Made by a program: the position numbers and the translations under genes. Of a stretch of DNA of 64,000 nt, positions 46,381-58,219 are shown piece after piece. Every line of letters begins with the position of its first letter. Within the stretch, counting starts at the first letter, position 1. The notes below the pieces were generated by a model. The model searched no databases. It was not told where the DNA came from and saw only the letters and a program-made list of their open reading frames with translations. Source of the DNA: Uranotaenia lowii. Its lineage: Eukaryota > Arthropoda > Insecta > Diptera > Culicidae. The stretch is from positions 356,453,825-356,517,824 of the forward strand of contig NC_073693.1 in the NCBI RefSeq assembly GCF_029784155.1. Direction: 5' to 3'.

Positions 46381-48550
46381 TATATTAGACACCACGAGTG
46401 TGACTCGTGACCAAGTATTGATGTCGAAAATTTAAATGACTAGTCTGACTAGGTGTAAAAAATGTTGCAACTTACAAAACCAACCAACTTGCACCGCCAC
46501 GAGACACAATCGTGGTTTATTTCATGCTCAGAAAAATTTCATATTCAGAAAAGTAAGGAAGAGTTATCAATTTTTAACTGGTTGTTAAAGGAATTTGAAA
46601 AATTTGCACAGAAATACGAGTTTGACTATTTACAACAGTTTTGCAAAACTTAACATAGCCACGAGTCAGACTCGTGTTTTTTGGTGTTTCAAGTTTTTAA
46701 AAGAAAGTAGTTGAAAATCTGAATTCCACCAGCTTGACCCGTTTTAAATATTCTCTACAGTATTTGGTTTAGCACAACCAGTGAGACTCGTGATGGTGTA
46801 TAAATTGAAATCACTTTTAACTAGGTATTAAAAATGTTTTAAACAAGCATAAACTACTCTGGCTCGTGGTAAAAAAAACCAAATTAATCACAGTCACGAG
46901 ACATTTGTTAGATATTGTTTAGAAAAATAAGGAAGAGTTTTGCAAAACTTACCTCAGCCACGAGTCAGACTCGTGTTTTGTTGGCATTTCAAGTTTTTAA
47001 AAGGAAGCAGCTGAAAATCTTTAAACATTCTCTTCTATATTCTATAGATCGTTTTCAACAAAACTAGTGTGACTCGTGATGAAGACATAAATTAAAAACC
47101 ACTACAAACTAGCTGTCAAAAATGTTTGCACAGCCACGAGACAGAATCGTGATTGAAATTTCAAGGTCTTAAATTTATTGATTAGAAAAATATGGAATTT
47201 TGTTGGTTTTTCAAGTTTACAAAACAAAGTAGCTGAAAATCTGGTTTCCACGAGCTTGACTCGTTTTAAATATTCTCTTCTATATTTGGCTTAGCACAAC
47301 GAGTGTGGCTCGTGATGGGGTCAAAAATTAAAACCATTTCATACTAGGTGTTAAAAATGTTTACAACTAGCAAAAACTACGAGTCTGGCTCGTGGTAAAA
47401 AAATGCCAAATTGATCACACCTACGAGACAGAATCGTGGTTGAAATTTCTTTCTCTGAAAATTTTATATTTAGAAAAGTAAGGAAGATTTTGAAAAACCT
47501 ACCACAGCCACGAGTCAGACTCGTGTTTGTTGGTGTTTCAAGCTTTTAAAAGAAAGTAGCTGAAAATCTTATTTCCACGGGCTTGATTCGTTTTAAATAT
47601 TCTCTTCTATATTTGGCCTTAGCAAAACAAGTGTGACTCGTAATGGTGTCATAAACTAAAACCACTACTAGCTAGGTGTTAAAAATGTTTGCAATAAGCT
47701 AAAACTGAAAGTCTGGATCGTGGTAAAAAAGCAAAATTAATGACAGCCACGAGACAGAATCGTGGTTGGAATTTCATTCTCTGAAAATTTCATGTTCAGA
47801 ATACGAGTTTGACTCGTGATGGTGTCATAAATTAAAACCACTTTAAACTAGGTATTAAAAATGTTTTCAACTAGCAAAAACTACAAGTCTGACTCGTGGT
47901 AAAAAAGCCAAATTAATCACAGCCCCGAGACAGAATCGTGGTTGCAATTTCATGCTCTGAAAATTTAATGTTTGGAAAAGTAAGGAAGAGTTTTGCGAAA
48001 CTTACCGCAGCCACGAGTCAGACTCATGTTTTGTTAGTATTTCGATTTTTTAAAAGGAAGCAGCTGAAAATCTGCTTTCCACGAGCTTGATTCGTATGAA
48101 ATATTCTCGTCTATATTTGGCTTAGCACAACGAGTGATGGTGTCATAAATTAAAACCCCTTTTAACTAGGCATTAAAAATGTTTTCAACTAACAAAAACT
48201 ACAAGTCTGGCTCGTGATAAAAGAACAAAATTAATCACAGCCACGAGAAAGAATCGTATTTGAATTTTAAAGCTCTGAAAATTGTTTTTGTTAGGAAAGT
48301 AAGGAAGAGTTTTGCAAAATAACATCAGCCACGAGTCAGACTCGTGTTTTGTTGGCATTTCAAGTGTTTAAAAGGAAGCAGCTGAAAATCTTCTTTCCAC
48401 GAGCTTGACTTGTTTTAAACATTCTCTTCTATATTCTATGCATCTTTTTCAACAAAACGAGTGTAACTCGTGATGGTGTCATAAATTCGAAAACCACGAG
48501 TCTGACTCGTGTTATGCAAAAATAACGCCAGGCACGCGTCAGACCCGTGA

Positions 48551-50070
48551 ACAAAATTATCAAAAATGACAAAATTGGCAAAATTGACAAAATTGACACA
48601 ATTGATACAATTGACAAAATTGACAAAATTGACAAAATTGACAAATTTGCCAAAATTGACAAAATTGACAAAATTGACAAAATTGACAAAATTGACAAAA
48701 TTGACAAAATTGACAAAATTGACAAAATTGACAAAATTGACAAAATTGACAAAATTGACAAAATTGACAAAATTGACAAAATAGACAAAATTGACAAAAT
48801 TGAAAAAATTGACAAAATTGACAAAATTGACAAAATTGACAAAATTGACAAAACTGACAAAATTGAAAAAATTTACAAAATTGACAAAATTGACAAAATT
48901 GACAAAATTGACAAAATTGACAAAATTGACAAAATTGACATAATTGACAAAATTGACAAAATTGACAAAATTGACAAAATTGACAAAATGGACAAAAATT
49001 ACAAGAATGACAACAATGACAAAAAATACGAAATTGACAAAATTGCTTAAATTGAAAAAAAATGACTAAATTGATAAAATTGACAAAATTGGCAACGTTG
49101 ACAAAATGGACAAAGTTGACAAAATTGACAAAATTTGAAAAATTGGCAAAATTGACAAAATAGACAAATTTGACAAAATTGACAGAATTGACAAAATTGA
49201 CAAAATTGACAAAATTGACAAAATTGACAAAATTGACAAAATTGACAAAATTGACAAAATTGACAAAATTGACAAAATTGACAAAATTGACAAAATTGAC
49301 AAAATTGACAAAATTGACAAAATTGACAAAATTGACAAAATTGACAAAATTGACAAAATTGACAAAATTGAAAAAAATTGACAAAATTGACAAAATTGAC
49401 AAAATTGACAAGATTGACAAAATTGACAAAATTGACAAAATTGACAAAATTGACAAAATTGACAAAATTGTCAAAATTGACAAAATTGACAAAATTGACA
49501 AAATTGATAAAATTGATAAAATTGACAAAATTCATAAAATTGACAAAATCGACAAAATTGACAAAATTGACGAAATTAACAAAATTGACAAAATTGACAA
49601 AATTGACAAAATTGACAAAATTGACAAAATTGACAAAATTGACAAAATTGACAAAATTGACAAAATTGACCAAATTGACAAATTGACAAAATTGACAAAA
49701 TTGACAAAATTGACAAAATTGACAAAATTGACAAAATTGACAAAATTGACGAAATCGATAAAATTGATTGATTTAACAAAAATAACAAAATTGACAAAAC
49801 TGACAAAAATTGGCAAAATTGACAAAATTGACGAAATTGATAAAATTGACAAATTTAACAAAAATGACAAAATTGACAAAACTGACAATATTGAAAAAAT
49901 TGACTAAATTGATAAAATTGACAAAATTGGCAACGTTGACAAAATGGACAAAGTTGACAAAATTGACAAAATTGACAAAATTGACAAAATTGGCAAAATT
50001 GACAAAATAGACAAATTTGACAAAACAGACAAAATTGACAAAATTGACAAAATTGACAAAATTGACAAAA
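48551..50070. repeat. 9-bp satellite, AAAATTGAC variant
   Basis: About 165 units of AAAATTGAC, with scattered variants (TTGGC, TTGAT, AACGTTGAC, AAATGGAC) and a more degenerate zone at 48985-49180. A block at about 49070-49180 (TTGGCAACGTTGAC, AAATGGACAAAGTTGAC) recurs at about 49917-50020, showing an internal duplication. It is embedded in the palindromic-box field. Frames across it are periodicity artefacts. Confidence 0.96.
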
Positions 50071-51251
50071 GAAGAAGAATCGATATGACTTTTAGCGAAG
50101 AATTCTGTCCACAAAGAAGTACCACGAATCAGACTAGTGTTAAATGTTTTTTTTTTACTCAAAAACCTCAAGTTAGACTCACTTTAAATAAAAAAAAAAA
50201 TTAATCACAGAAACGAGCCAGACTCGTAGTGAGGAGTTTCAAGCTTCCAGACCTTAGGAAAAAATAGTTTTGCCCGGTTCTCAGTGATTTTTAACTATTT
50301 GTACAAGAGATTTTAAACTCTCTGAAGAAGAGACTTTTTGGTGGAATAGTTCTGTGTCTGCAGCAAAAACTACGAGCCGGGCACTTTAAGCAAAATTGTG
50401 TTGACTAGCAAATGCTTCGACTGTGGCTCGTGAATGTTGTCTTTCGTATTTGTCCTATCACCACGAGTCTGACTCGTGGGTTTGGTACTTTGTTACAAGT
50501 TAAACTTCCGTCTCTTTTTTAAATTTAAGAACATTATTCAAAGAGTAAAAACCACGAGTCTAACTCGTGATAAAAAATTGAAAAACAATCATAGCTGCAA
50601 GTCAAACTAGTTGTGAGGAACTTCAGGCTTTGAGAAGTAGGAAATAGGAAATAAGTTTTCCCACATTTAAAAATAAATTTAACCCTTGATTCAAAATTAT
50701 GCCTTTGATTCTGAATTTATAGCTAAATTGAAAAAAAAAACGGGTATTGATTCCGATTTATTTGAGAAAAACTTTTCACTGAAAGCATGATTCCACAAAA
50801 TATTTTTGTGTTTGATCAAACATCACGAGTCCAAATCGTAGTGAAGTATTGGTTTCATAATGAATAGGTTTAACGAGTTTTAACAATCAGCAAAGACCAC
50901 AAGTCTGGCTCGTTCACAGCTACGAACCAGACTCAGGACGAAAAATTTAATGTTTTGAGGAGTAGAAAAGGAAAAAGAATCAAGGTTCAAAAGTTTTTTT
51001 AAAACTCTAACCTTTCGGCTGAAATTACAAGTCTGGCACGTGGCAAAGTGTTTGTCTTTCGTGTAAAAAACGAATCTAACTGTTAAACGAAGGTTCCGTC
51101 CACGAGCCTGACTCGTGTTAGCTTGTATGTTCGGTGAGCAGCACGAGTAAGTACAAAACCTGTGTCTGCCAAGGTCTAACAGAAGTAAAGAGAAAGAAAA
51201 AAAGATTTCCTGCGTTTTAAAGATACAAAAATCACGAGTCTGACTCGTGAT

Positions 51252-51931
51252 ACGGGTTGGTTTCTTAAACTAAAAACTATGGTTCAAACTTTTGATGCAA
51301 AATTTAATCTAACAGGACATCCATTCAATAATCTCTTTTAAGATCAAAACTTAAGACTGGGGATAACAAATAGAGGTTATCATTCAAAAATTTCCGAAGA
51401 TTATCAGGCTCATCAGAGTTCAAAGTTCGTCGACCAAAATTAAGAAACCCATTCTAGGTATTTCTTAAGCCCGCATCACTGAAAAGATTAACACCATATT
51501 CTGACAGGTTTTTGGAAGCATCTTCCCCCTGAGAGAAACATAATCGCAGCATCGCTCGCTTGCAAGTTATGGATTCCAGAATTGGCAGCACATTTATGAA
51601 TTTCCCCACCTTTCCCAACTTGATATCAGGGAAACTTGAACGAACGGGAAAGTTTCACTTCACGAAAGTGATCCCAAAAGCCTTCGCCCCCATATAAATA
51701 CACAGCGAATAAAAACACTCAAACAAGACAAAGCTCGCCCGCTCCCGGATGCTGAAAAACTTTGTTTTTCTCACTCTGAGCCATGGCGATACGAATAAGT
51801 ATTGTGAGTGTGTGTGGCGAAATAAAGTTTTGCGAATCCAGGAAAACTTTCATTTGTGAGTGGAAAACTTGTCTTATTTTTTTTAGTGTTTTTTTTGTTT
51901 TTGAGTTTAAGTGAAAGGTGTTTCAACTGAC
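51252..51931. other. Single-copy-looking DNA, no gene recognised
   Basis: Moderate GC, with a CATATAAATACAC TATA-like string near 51690. No reading frame with known motifs follows within the window, because the hAT-like element starts at 51940. A promoter cannot be supported. Confidence 0.45.
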
Positions 51932-51939
51932 GGTTCTTG
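51932..51939. repeat. Left 8-bp target-site duplication (GGTTCTTG)
   Basis: Exactly repeated at 54981-54988, bracketing the element 51940-54980. Confidence 0.88.
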
Positions 51940-54900
51940 CAGGCCCGTGCGAAGGACCCGCTCATGGGGGGGGTTTTCAAAATTCAAAATTCAAAATCCA
52001 GATTTTCAATGTTTTGGATCAGTGCTGTGTCCGGCTAATCATCAATAAATTATTGGAAATGATGTTCCTTATTCTGAACTGGACATTTGCTTGAAAATAT
52101 TTTCGAAGCAATCAAGTTGACAAATCTAACATCAGAATTTCAAAAAACACAGAAAACGAATGCGATTTAAAATTTTGAATTAAAACAGAGTTTAAGGGGG
52201 GGGTAGGGTCTAACACTTTAAAAAAATCGATTTTTTTATTTTTTTATTTTCTTATTGTAAAACATTTCAAGAATGTTGTGTCAAATTTTCAAGTCAATTG
52301 AAGCAAAACTGAAGAAATTATAGGCCTTTATCTCCTCCTATCTAATACTGCAAGAAAGCAAGAGCAGAAACTTCAAACGCGTTTTTCTCGAAAGCACATT
52401 TTTAAAGTCCGTGGACATCGTCATTTGAAAACTACTTATCCGATTCTTTTCAAATTTGGAACATATTTTCTACATATGAAATACCAGACCCCAACGTTTT
52501 TAATTTTTATTTTTTTAATTTGGGGAGGTTTTACAGATAAAAAATGGCGGATTTTTTCGTGAAAAATCGTAGTTTTTACTTCAAACAGCCACAAAAATTT
52601 CATAAAAATTTTTTTAAATTAAATAAAAACGTTGGGGTCCAGAAAAACATCTATTAAAAATATTTCGCTCGGATTTTTTGATTTCAGATGATTCTGTGCT
52701 GAGATACAGTGTCCACCGCAAATCCTGTTTTCTAAAAGGCATCCTCGAAAGTACTCCGTCACCGGTTCATTTTTCAATATTTTTTTACGAAAAAATTACT
52801 AAATGTTCTTTTAACAATGCTTTATATAATGCAAAAAATTTGAATAGATTAGTTTGAACGATAGCTCTAGAAAAAAATCGTGAAAATGGTGTTTTTTTTA
52901 CCTGTTAGACCCTACCCCCCCCCTTAAAGCTTGAGGGAATAAGAATAATAGAAATAAAATTCATCAATTTAACCCAGATTTAAAAAGAAACTAAATCTGA
53001 ATTCTTAAATAAATTTCAGAAAAGATAAGAATTTAATCATGATTTAAAATTGTTCAGCAAAACTGTAATAACTTTTATTTATTAATCGTCTTAGTTAACA
53101 TTCCTTTGCTTCATTTTCAACTGATGGTTTGATTGAAAATTTTCGCTGTAATATTTTAAATTCGAAGAAATATTTAATCGCCATTTGAATTGTGAAATCT
53201 TGATAAGGAAAAAAATCCATTTTGAACTTGAGAGAATTTATCAGAAACACATACTTACTTGATGATTAAATTTAATTTGATACAAAGAAGAATATCAATT
53301 TTATTTCAAGAGTACCAGTGATCAAAATCAGAGATAACATCATTTTTTATTTCGTCCAGTTATCAACCTAAAAGACTGAAATAGTTTTGTGCATTTCTGA
53401 AGTTTACAACATCACTTCATATATTTTGAGAAAACTAAGTTTTTCTTTTAAAAAAATAAGATTATTAGGCTTATTATGTTTTCAGAAAACAAAAATTCAG
53501 ACTTGAAAAAACATTGAGAAAATGATTTAAATTATATCGAAAGAAATCAAAAATGTTTGACTATAAAAATTGGAAAACTCATGTAAAAATTTAAAATAAA
53601 AAAACTATAAAATTTGATAATTTTTAAAAACATATAAAAACATAATAAGACGTTAAAAAAATACGTTTCCAGTATCGATGATATGGAGTTTATAAATTTA
53701 AACATGAATCAGTTTTAGGTGAAATCAATCATTAATAACTGATGTTCTAACAAATCTTCATGAAATTGAAAAAAAAAATATGATTCCTTATTTGCTTATT
53801 ACATTTAATTTATTCAGGAATAATAATGTTGATGATGATGATAATGCATGATCTAAAAAGATAAATTCTACAGTTTTTATAAACTTGGAATATATCATTA
53901 CAAGCATGTCCGACTGTAGTAAAGAAATTTGAAATAAAAAAGATATTATTGAAATTTACCAATTTGTTGAAATCTGCATTTGTTTTTCGCCCACAGATAT
54001 CTTAAATTAAATTTGATTTAAATGGAGTAACGTGAACAAGTAGAAGCTATAGCTTTTTTTCGCAGAAACCAAAATAAGTTGCGATCTAGGGGAAAATTGG
54101 ATAATTTTTTTGAAGCCTTTTATTTTTTTTATGTTCCACAGATTTGTCAAAAAAGTCAAAAAAGAAATTCTTAAATGATTTTCACCTATTGTGATAAAAG
54201 TGATTCAAAAAACAGAGCTGTTAGACAAAAACCTAATTGCATATTTGGATTTTGGGCACCCAAGTTATATAAAATCATTTCTTAAATTATTTGCGCTTAG
54301 GAAAAAATTTAAAATTTGAGGCCTTGAGTAATTTGTCAAAAACTTTTTTGGTATAGAGTTTAGGATTCAAAAGAGAGAAACAAAAAAAAAGGCTGAAATT
54401 GGTTTCTTGAGGAATATTTCATATCAGCAAAAAATTAAGAATGACATTTACCTTTTTTTACAATCAAAGGGGTTAGTTATAAAGTCATCGGAACTAGGAT
54501 TTTGACTATCGTGTAAAATTAGTATTCTATGAATGATTTTTGAAGTTCAAATAGTTGGTTTCAAATGTTATACTTGTTTAGTAAACTTCTTAACCCTTAA
54601 CCCGTAACTTCTAAACCCACTCTTTTTTAGTAAAAACCCATTTTAAACACGAGTTAGGGTTTTTGTGAGTAAAGATTTGAGTTTCAATACAAAAGGTATT
54701 AACTGAATAGCAAATCAAAATCTACAATTGATTAGTTTAAATTTGTGAACGTCATATAGAGACGTAAATCGAAAAGTCTTAGGCCTTGAGAATGATTTAA
54801 GACGAAATTCCGCCGGAGGCGAGCCGAATTTCTAACATGTTTGTCAACACTAAGTTTTAAACACCTTTTGGGATCAAGTAGTTTCCGGTTAATTCATTTC

Positions 54901-54980
54901 TTGAACTGAAAATTTTACTTGGAAAAAATCTCCATGGGGGGGGTTAAACCCCTAAAACCCCCCCCGTTCGCACGGCCTTG
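51940..54980. mobile_element. Non-autonomous hAT-like element, 3.0 kb
   Basis: The left end CAGGCCCGTGCGAA pairs with the complement of the right end, CAAGGCCGTGCGAA. G-runs follow just inside both ends. A perfect 8-bp direct repeat GGTTCTTG flanks it. These are hAT hallmarks (CA-starting ends, 8-bp duplication). No transposase frame survives in the AT-rich interior. A TTAA-flanked element is inserted at 52196-52923. An eroded relative without that insertion is present around 11500-12130. Confidence 0.86.
52196..52923. mobile_element. TTAA-flanked inverted-repeat element (GGGGTAGGGTCTAACA termini)
   Basis: The left GGGGGGGGTAGGGTCTAACA is matched by the complement of the right end. TTAA lies directly outside both ends (52192-52195, 52924-52927). 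The relative at about 11691 shows the single uninterrupted TTAA within AGAATTTAAAGCTT, which confirms the duplication. TTAA duplication is the hallmark of piggyBac-type transposition, although the G-rich ends are not classic. The interior folds back on itself (ACCCCAACGTTTTT at 52488-52501 and its complement at 52625-52638) and has no coding frame. Confidence 0.87.
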
Positions 54981-54988
54981 GGTTCTTG
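54981..54988. repeat. Right 8-bp target-site duplication (GGTTCTTG)
   Basis: Exact second copy of the 51932-51939 octamer. Confidence 0.88.
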
Positions 54989-57900
54989 ACAGTCGCTGGC
55001 ACCGGATAAGGTTGTTGAACACGTTAGATTGAGATTCAAAGATGATGGAGATTTTTCTTGAAACGGATGTAGTGTTTTGAATTTTGAATTGTGATTTTTT
55101 TTTTTATTTTTCTTTCAAATGACCTAAAAATCCACCTCAAACACCCAATTTATCGAATTGTTCTAGAACTTCAGTTGTAAATCATTATTTCTATTTTTAA
55201 AACGCGGAATACCTTGTGAGAAGGTAAGATTTAACGGTCGCCATGTAAGACGTCTTAACTTTTCATAGTGGATTGAAACTTTTTGTTTTATTAATAAGGA
55301 TTTGAAAAAAGCAGTTCGAGTTCTGAAACTGAGCTGTGAATTTGTCAGGCTAGATTTTTTGCTAATCAACAATAATTTGAGCTCACGTTTTAAGATTAAA
55401 TCTCTAACCCAGTAAAAACTTAAAGCCAATCATCTTTTATTGGATGAACATTTTGTTTGTACAAGGTTTTGTGTCAGTCCTGTCAACTGGGAAACAAACT
55501 GAATAATTTCTTTTCAGGAGTTCCAAAATTGCAATGCCAGAGCAATCGGAATCAATTGATATCGAATGCCGCGCGTTTTATTGAGCTGACTACGTGCGTT
55601 TGAGAAATTTTCAAAAATCACTCTCCCGGGAATCCCGTTAAACTCGGTTACAAATTTCTCCAGCTGGCTGTGTTTGTCGTAAAATTAAATTACTTACAAA
55701 TTATCGTCGTCATTTTTGGGCGGTGCCTCAAATTCCTAAAATTCCCGAAAACGAAAGCAACAACAGAAAATGAGCGCCCATAAAACCAACCAATAATGGA
55801 GCAAAATCACGTGTTCGAAATCCTATTGAGATTTCCTCGGGTGACGAGGGAAAAAAAGCAGCGGAGGGAAAATAAAATAAAAATAACACCCAATTTTTGG
55901 GGCGGGGAAGCACACCGGGTGGCATAATTAGGGGGACGACGACGATGACGATTATCTGATTTTGCTGCTAGAATTTTTGGACACCTTTTGCGGGAACCAT
56001 CCAAATTCAACCTGGTGGAATTTGAATGGGATTTGAAAGTTTTTTTCTCTCCCATTTTCGATCTCATTCCAACAATGACGATGGCCACTACCTGACGGAA
56101 ACCGGGACATTTCAAGAATTCTCCCCTAATTATACTTTGACACGACCATTCTGCGGGAGCCGAGGAAATTATCAGTGCTGACAGGCGTTAAATTGATTTT
56201 GAATGGGTGTTTTTTTAATGGGAATGGAACACCTTCTGAACAAGGAAGGATTTGACATGGAAATTTGTAGTTGAGCTTAAAACAATTATGGCAAGGAAAT
56301 TCACTGAACTTATTTCTGACGGTCGCCATGTAATAAAATTATTTCAACATTTAAAACTTCAAGAAACCAAATTAGAAATCATCATATTTTTTTCTAAAGA
56401 GAGATCTTTGAGTTTTAATTATTATTAGAGCTTTTGAAGAAAAAAAAACTGGAGGAAAATGGAAAGTAACATAATTTAGAAATCATTCTGATCTTCTAAT
56501 TCGACGATCATTAAGCAAAAAAAAATGTCAGTGTGTTGCAATTAAAGTTATGAATAGAAAATTTTGTGAGTTTATCATTTACCTACTGAGGAAAAAAGTA
56601 ATTCCACAAGAAAATTTAGAATTAGAACGAGAATTAGAGCGAGAATTTTTTCAACATGTTCGAATCTTATAAATAAAACGAAATTAATTTCACGCAAACC
56701 GCTTTTTGACGCTCGCCATTACACATTGCGTTGTGTAAACCATTGTCTGTTCTTATGTATTGTTACCCAAGAATTTTGGACTATAAATTATGAATATTGA
56801 ACATAAACTTCTTCATCAATACCTTCTCAGATTGCAACTATGAGAAAGATCCATTCTCAAAGCGCAACATCATTTTCAACAAATTTCCCGGTTTGCATTG
56901 TTCCAGCTTAACAGGACCACACAGTTGGTAGCCGAAAGCCATCATTAGAGCGCCATTGTTCGTATCTAATTACAAATCGCTGCCTGGCGAGCATCAGCTG
57001 TTAAGGCCCTAGCATAAGCATTTGGAGCATAAATGCTACATCCATTCAGGCATACAGACATATGTTGTAGGAACGTTGTTTGTGATGATCCCGGTTTGAT
57101 GCCAGCTGGAGAGTTTGCCGGAGATGTATGTAAATGCTTAATTATTTAGCAAAACGTATACGCATATAAATACAATCCAGAATCGAGGCAAGAACAGGCA
57201 ATTCCCGAGACAGCTCAATTAAACATAAACATAAACCCTCGTAGGGTGAAGCTGGATGAAGGAATCAAAAGGATGGAGAGAGAGATGCGGAAGTCTGACG
57301 GGGGGAGGGTAAAGTTATCCAGCGTGTAATCGAACGAATCACTTGTCCAGATGAGCGTGTAAAATCCAATCTCGACTGACCGTGTGTGAGCTTCATAACG
57401 CAATTAGTCCCATGGGTAATTGATTAATACAATTTATATGCCCCCGGGCTAATTTGACGAAGGATAAATGCTAAGGTGGGTCATCCTGAGCGATAGACTC
57501 AACATGTTAGAGGAACTTGGAAGAGTTTAATTAAAATCTTGGAAATGAGACAACAAAGAGTTAATCAATTCTTCCATAACTATGATTAATTTGTTAGGAA
57601 TAAAGAGAGCATATGATTTTTTTTCAAAATCATTCTCTATACCTTAAAATGAGATGTGCAATACCTCCGACAAACAGTCACCCACAATTCAACACAATCC
57701 TATACTTAGCAGAAGCAGAAGCGCTTCGCTTTTTCCCATTCGATGGAAATCCAATTTCAATCGGCGTTTTCGCCTACCAACGTTTATAAAACATAACCGG
57801 AAGCTTCGGTTTGTCAAAGACGACTTAGCGGCGTCCGTGTCGGTGGCAGCGGCGGGCAAATTTCCAATTGAATTAATTATAACGCTCATTTTTTCAAGTG

Positions 57901-58219
57901 CGTTTTTTCCCCCGTTTTGATATTTATAGTAAGCTTCGCCAAAAGAAGACGTGGGAGGAACAGTGAGGGGATCGATTAAACATGGAGCTCAGCTCAGCTG
58001 TCAGGACACAAGCCAACCTACAACCGTTCTCGATATAATCGTTTGACTACTCAATCAGGGAGTTTGGCGGTAAATATTCATACACAATTATCCCGATTTA
58101 ATTTTGCAATTGAAAATCAGCTGCGATGATATGAATTAATCTAGATGGTATCGATTAAATTAAATTTAACGATTAAAACGTGTAATAATATCCACGGGGA
58201 TGACTTCTGGTAAGTAAGC
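54989..58219. other. Single-copy-looking DNA with CGGTCGCCATGTAA motifs, no gene recognised
   Basis: Several GC-richer islands (55550-56180, 56880-57200, 57650-57950) alternate with AT-rich DNA. The islands carry homeodomain-type TAATTGATTAAT (about 57415) and CCAATTGAATTAATTATAACG-like (about 57865) strings. Three single ends of the GGCGACCGT element occur at about 55240, 56325 and 56715. Frames are short and overlap on both strands. It may contain conserved non-coding elements. Confidence 0.45.

Larger units (their letters stand above)
42098..51251. repeat. Palindromic-box repeat field (ACGAGTC-N-GACTCGT)
   Basis: Dozens of perfect or degenerate copies of the odd-length 15-bp palindrome ACGAGTCTGACTCGT/ACGAGTCAGACTCGT occur, irregularly spaced (about 40-250 bp), in AT-rich spacers. 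Perfect boxes start at 46661, 46960, 47510, 48331, 48496, 50463 and 51234. From 46390 to 48540 they are organised in a longer unit of roughly 180-410 bp carrying four or five box variants in a fixed order (ACGAGACAGAATCGT, ACGAGTCAGACTCGT, ACGAGCTTGACTCGT, ACGAGTGTGACTCGT, ACGAGTCTGGCTCGT). It is interrupted by the transposon at 44160-46380 and the satellite at 48551-50070. No gene is recognised within. Confidence 0.85.

Noticed and set aside
48429..50204. Open frames of up to 322 codons across the AAAATTGAC array
   Set aside because: Satellite-derived three-residue repeats. The ends run into the box field without any domain.
42098..51251. CRISPR array (repeated palindromic words with spacers)
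   Set aside because: The window is eukaryotic, spacer lengths are irregular, spacers are related to each other, the repeat is only 15-19 bp and degenerate, and no cas genes are present.
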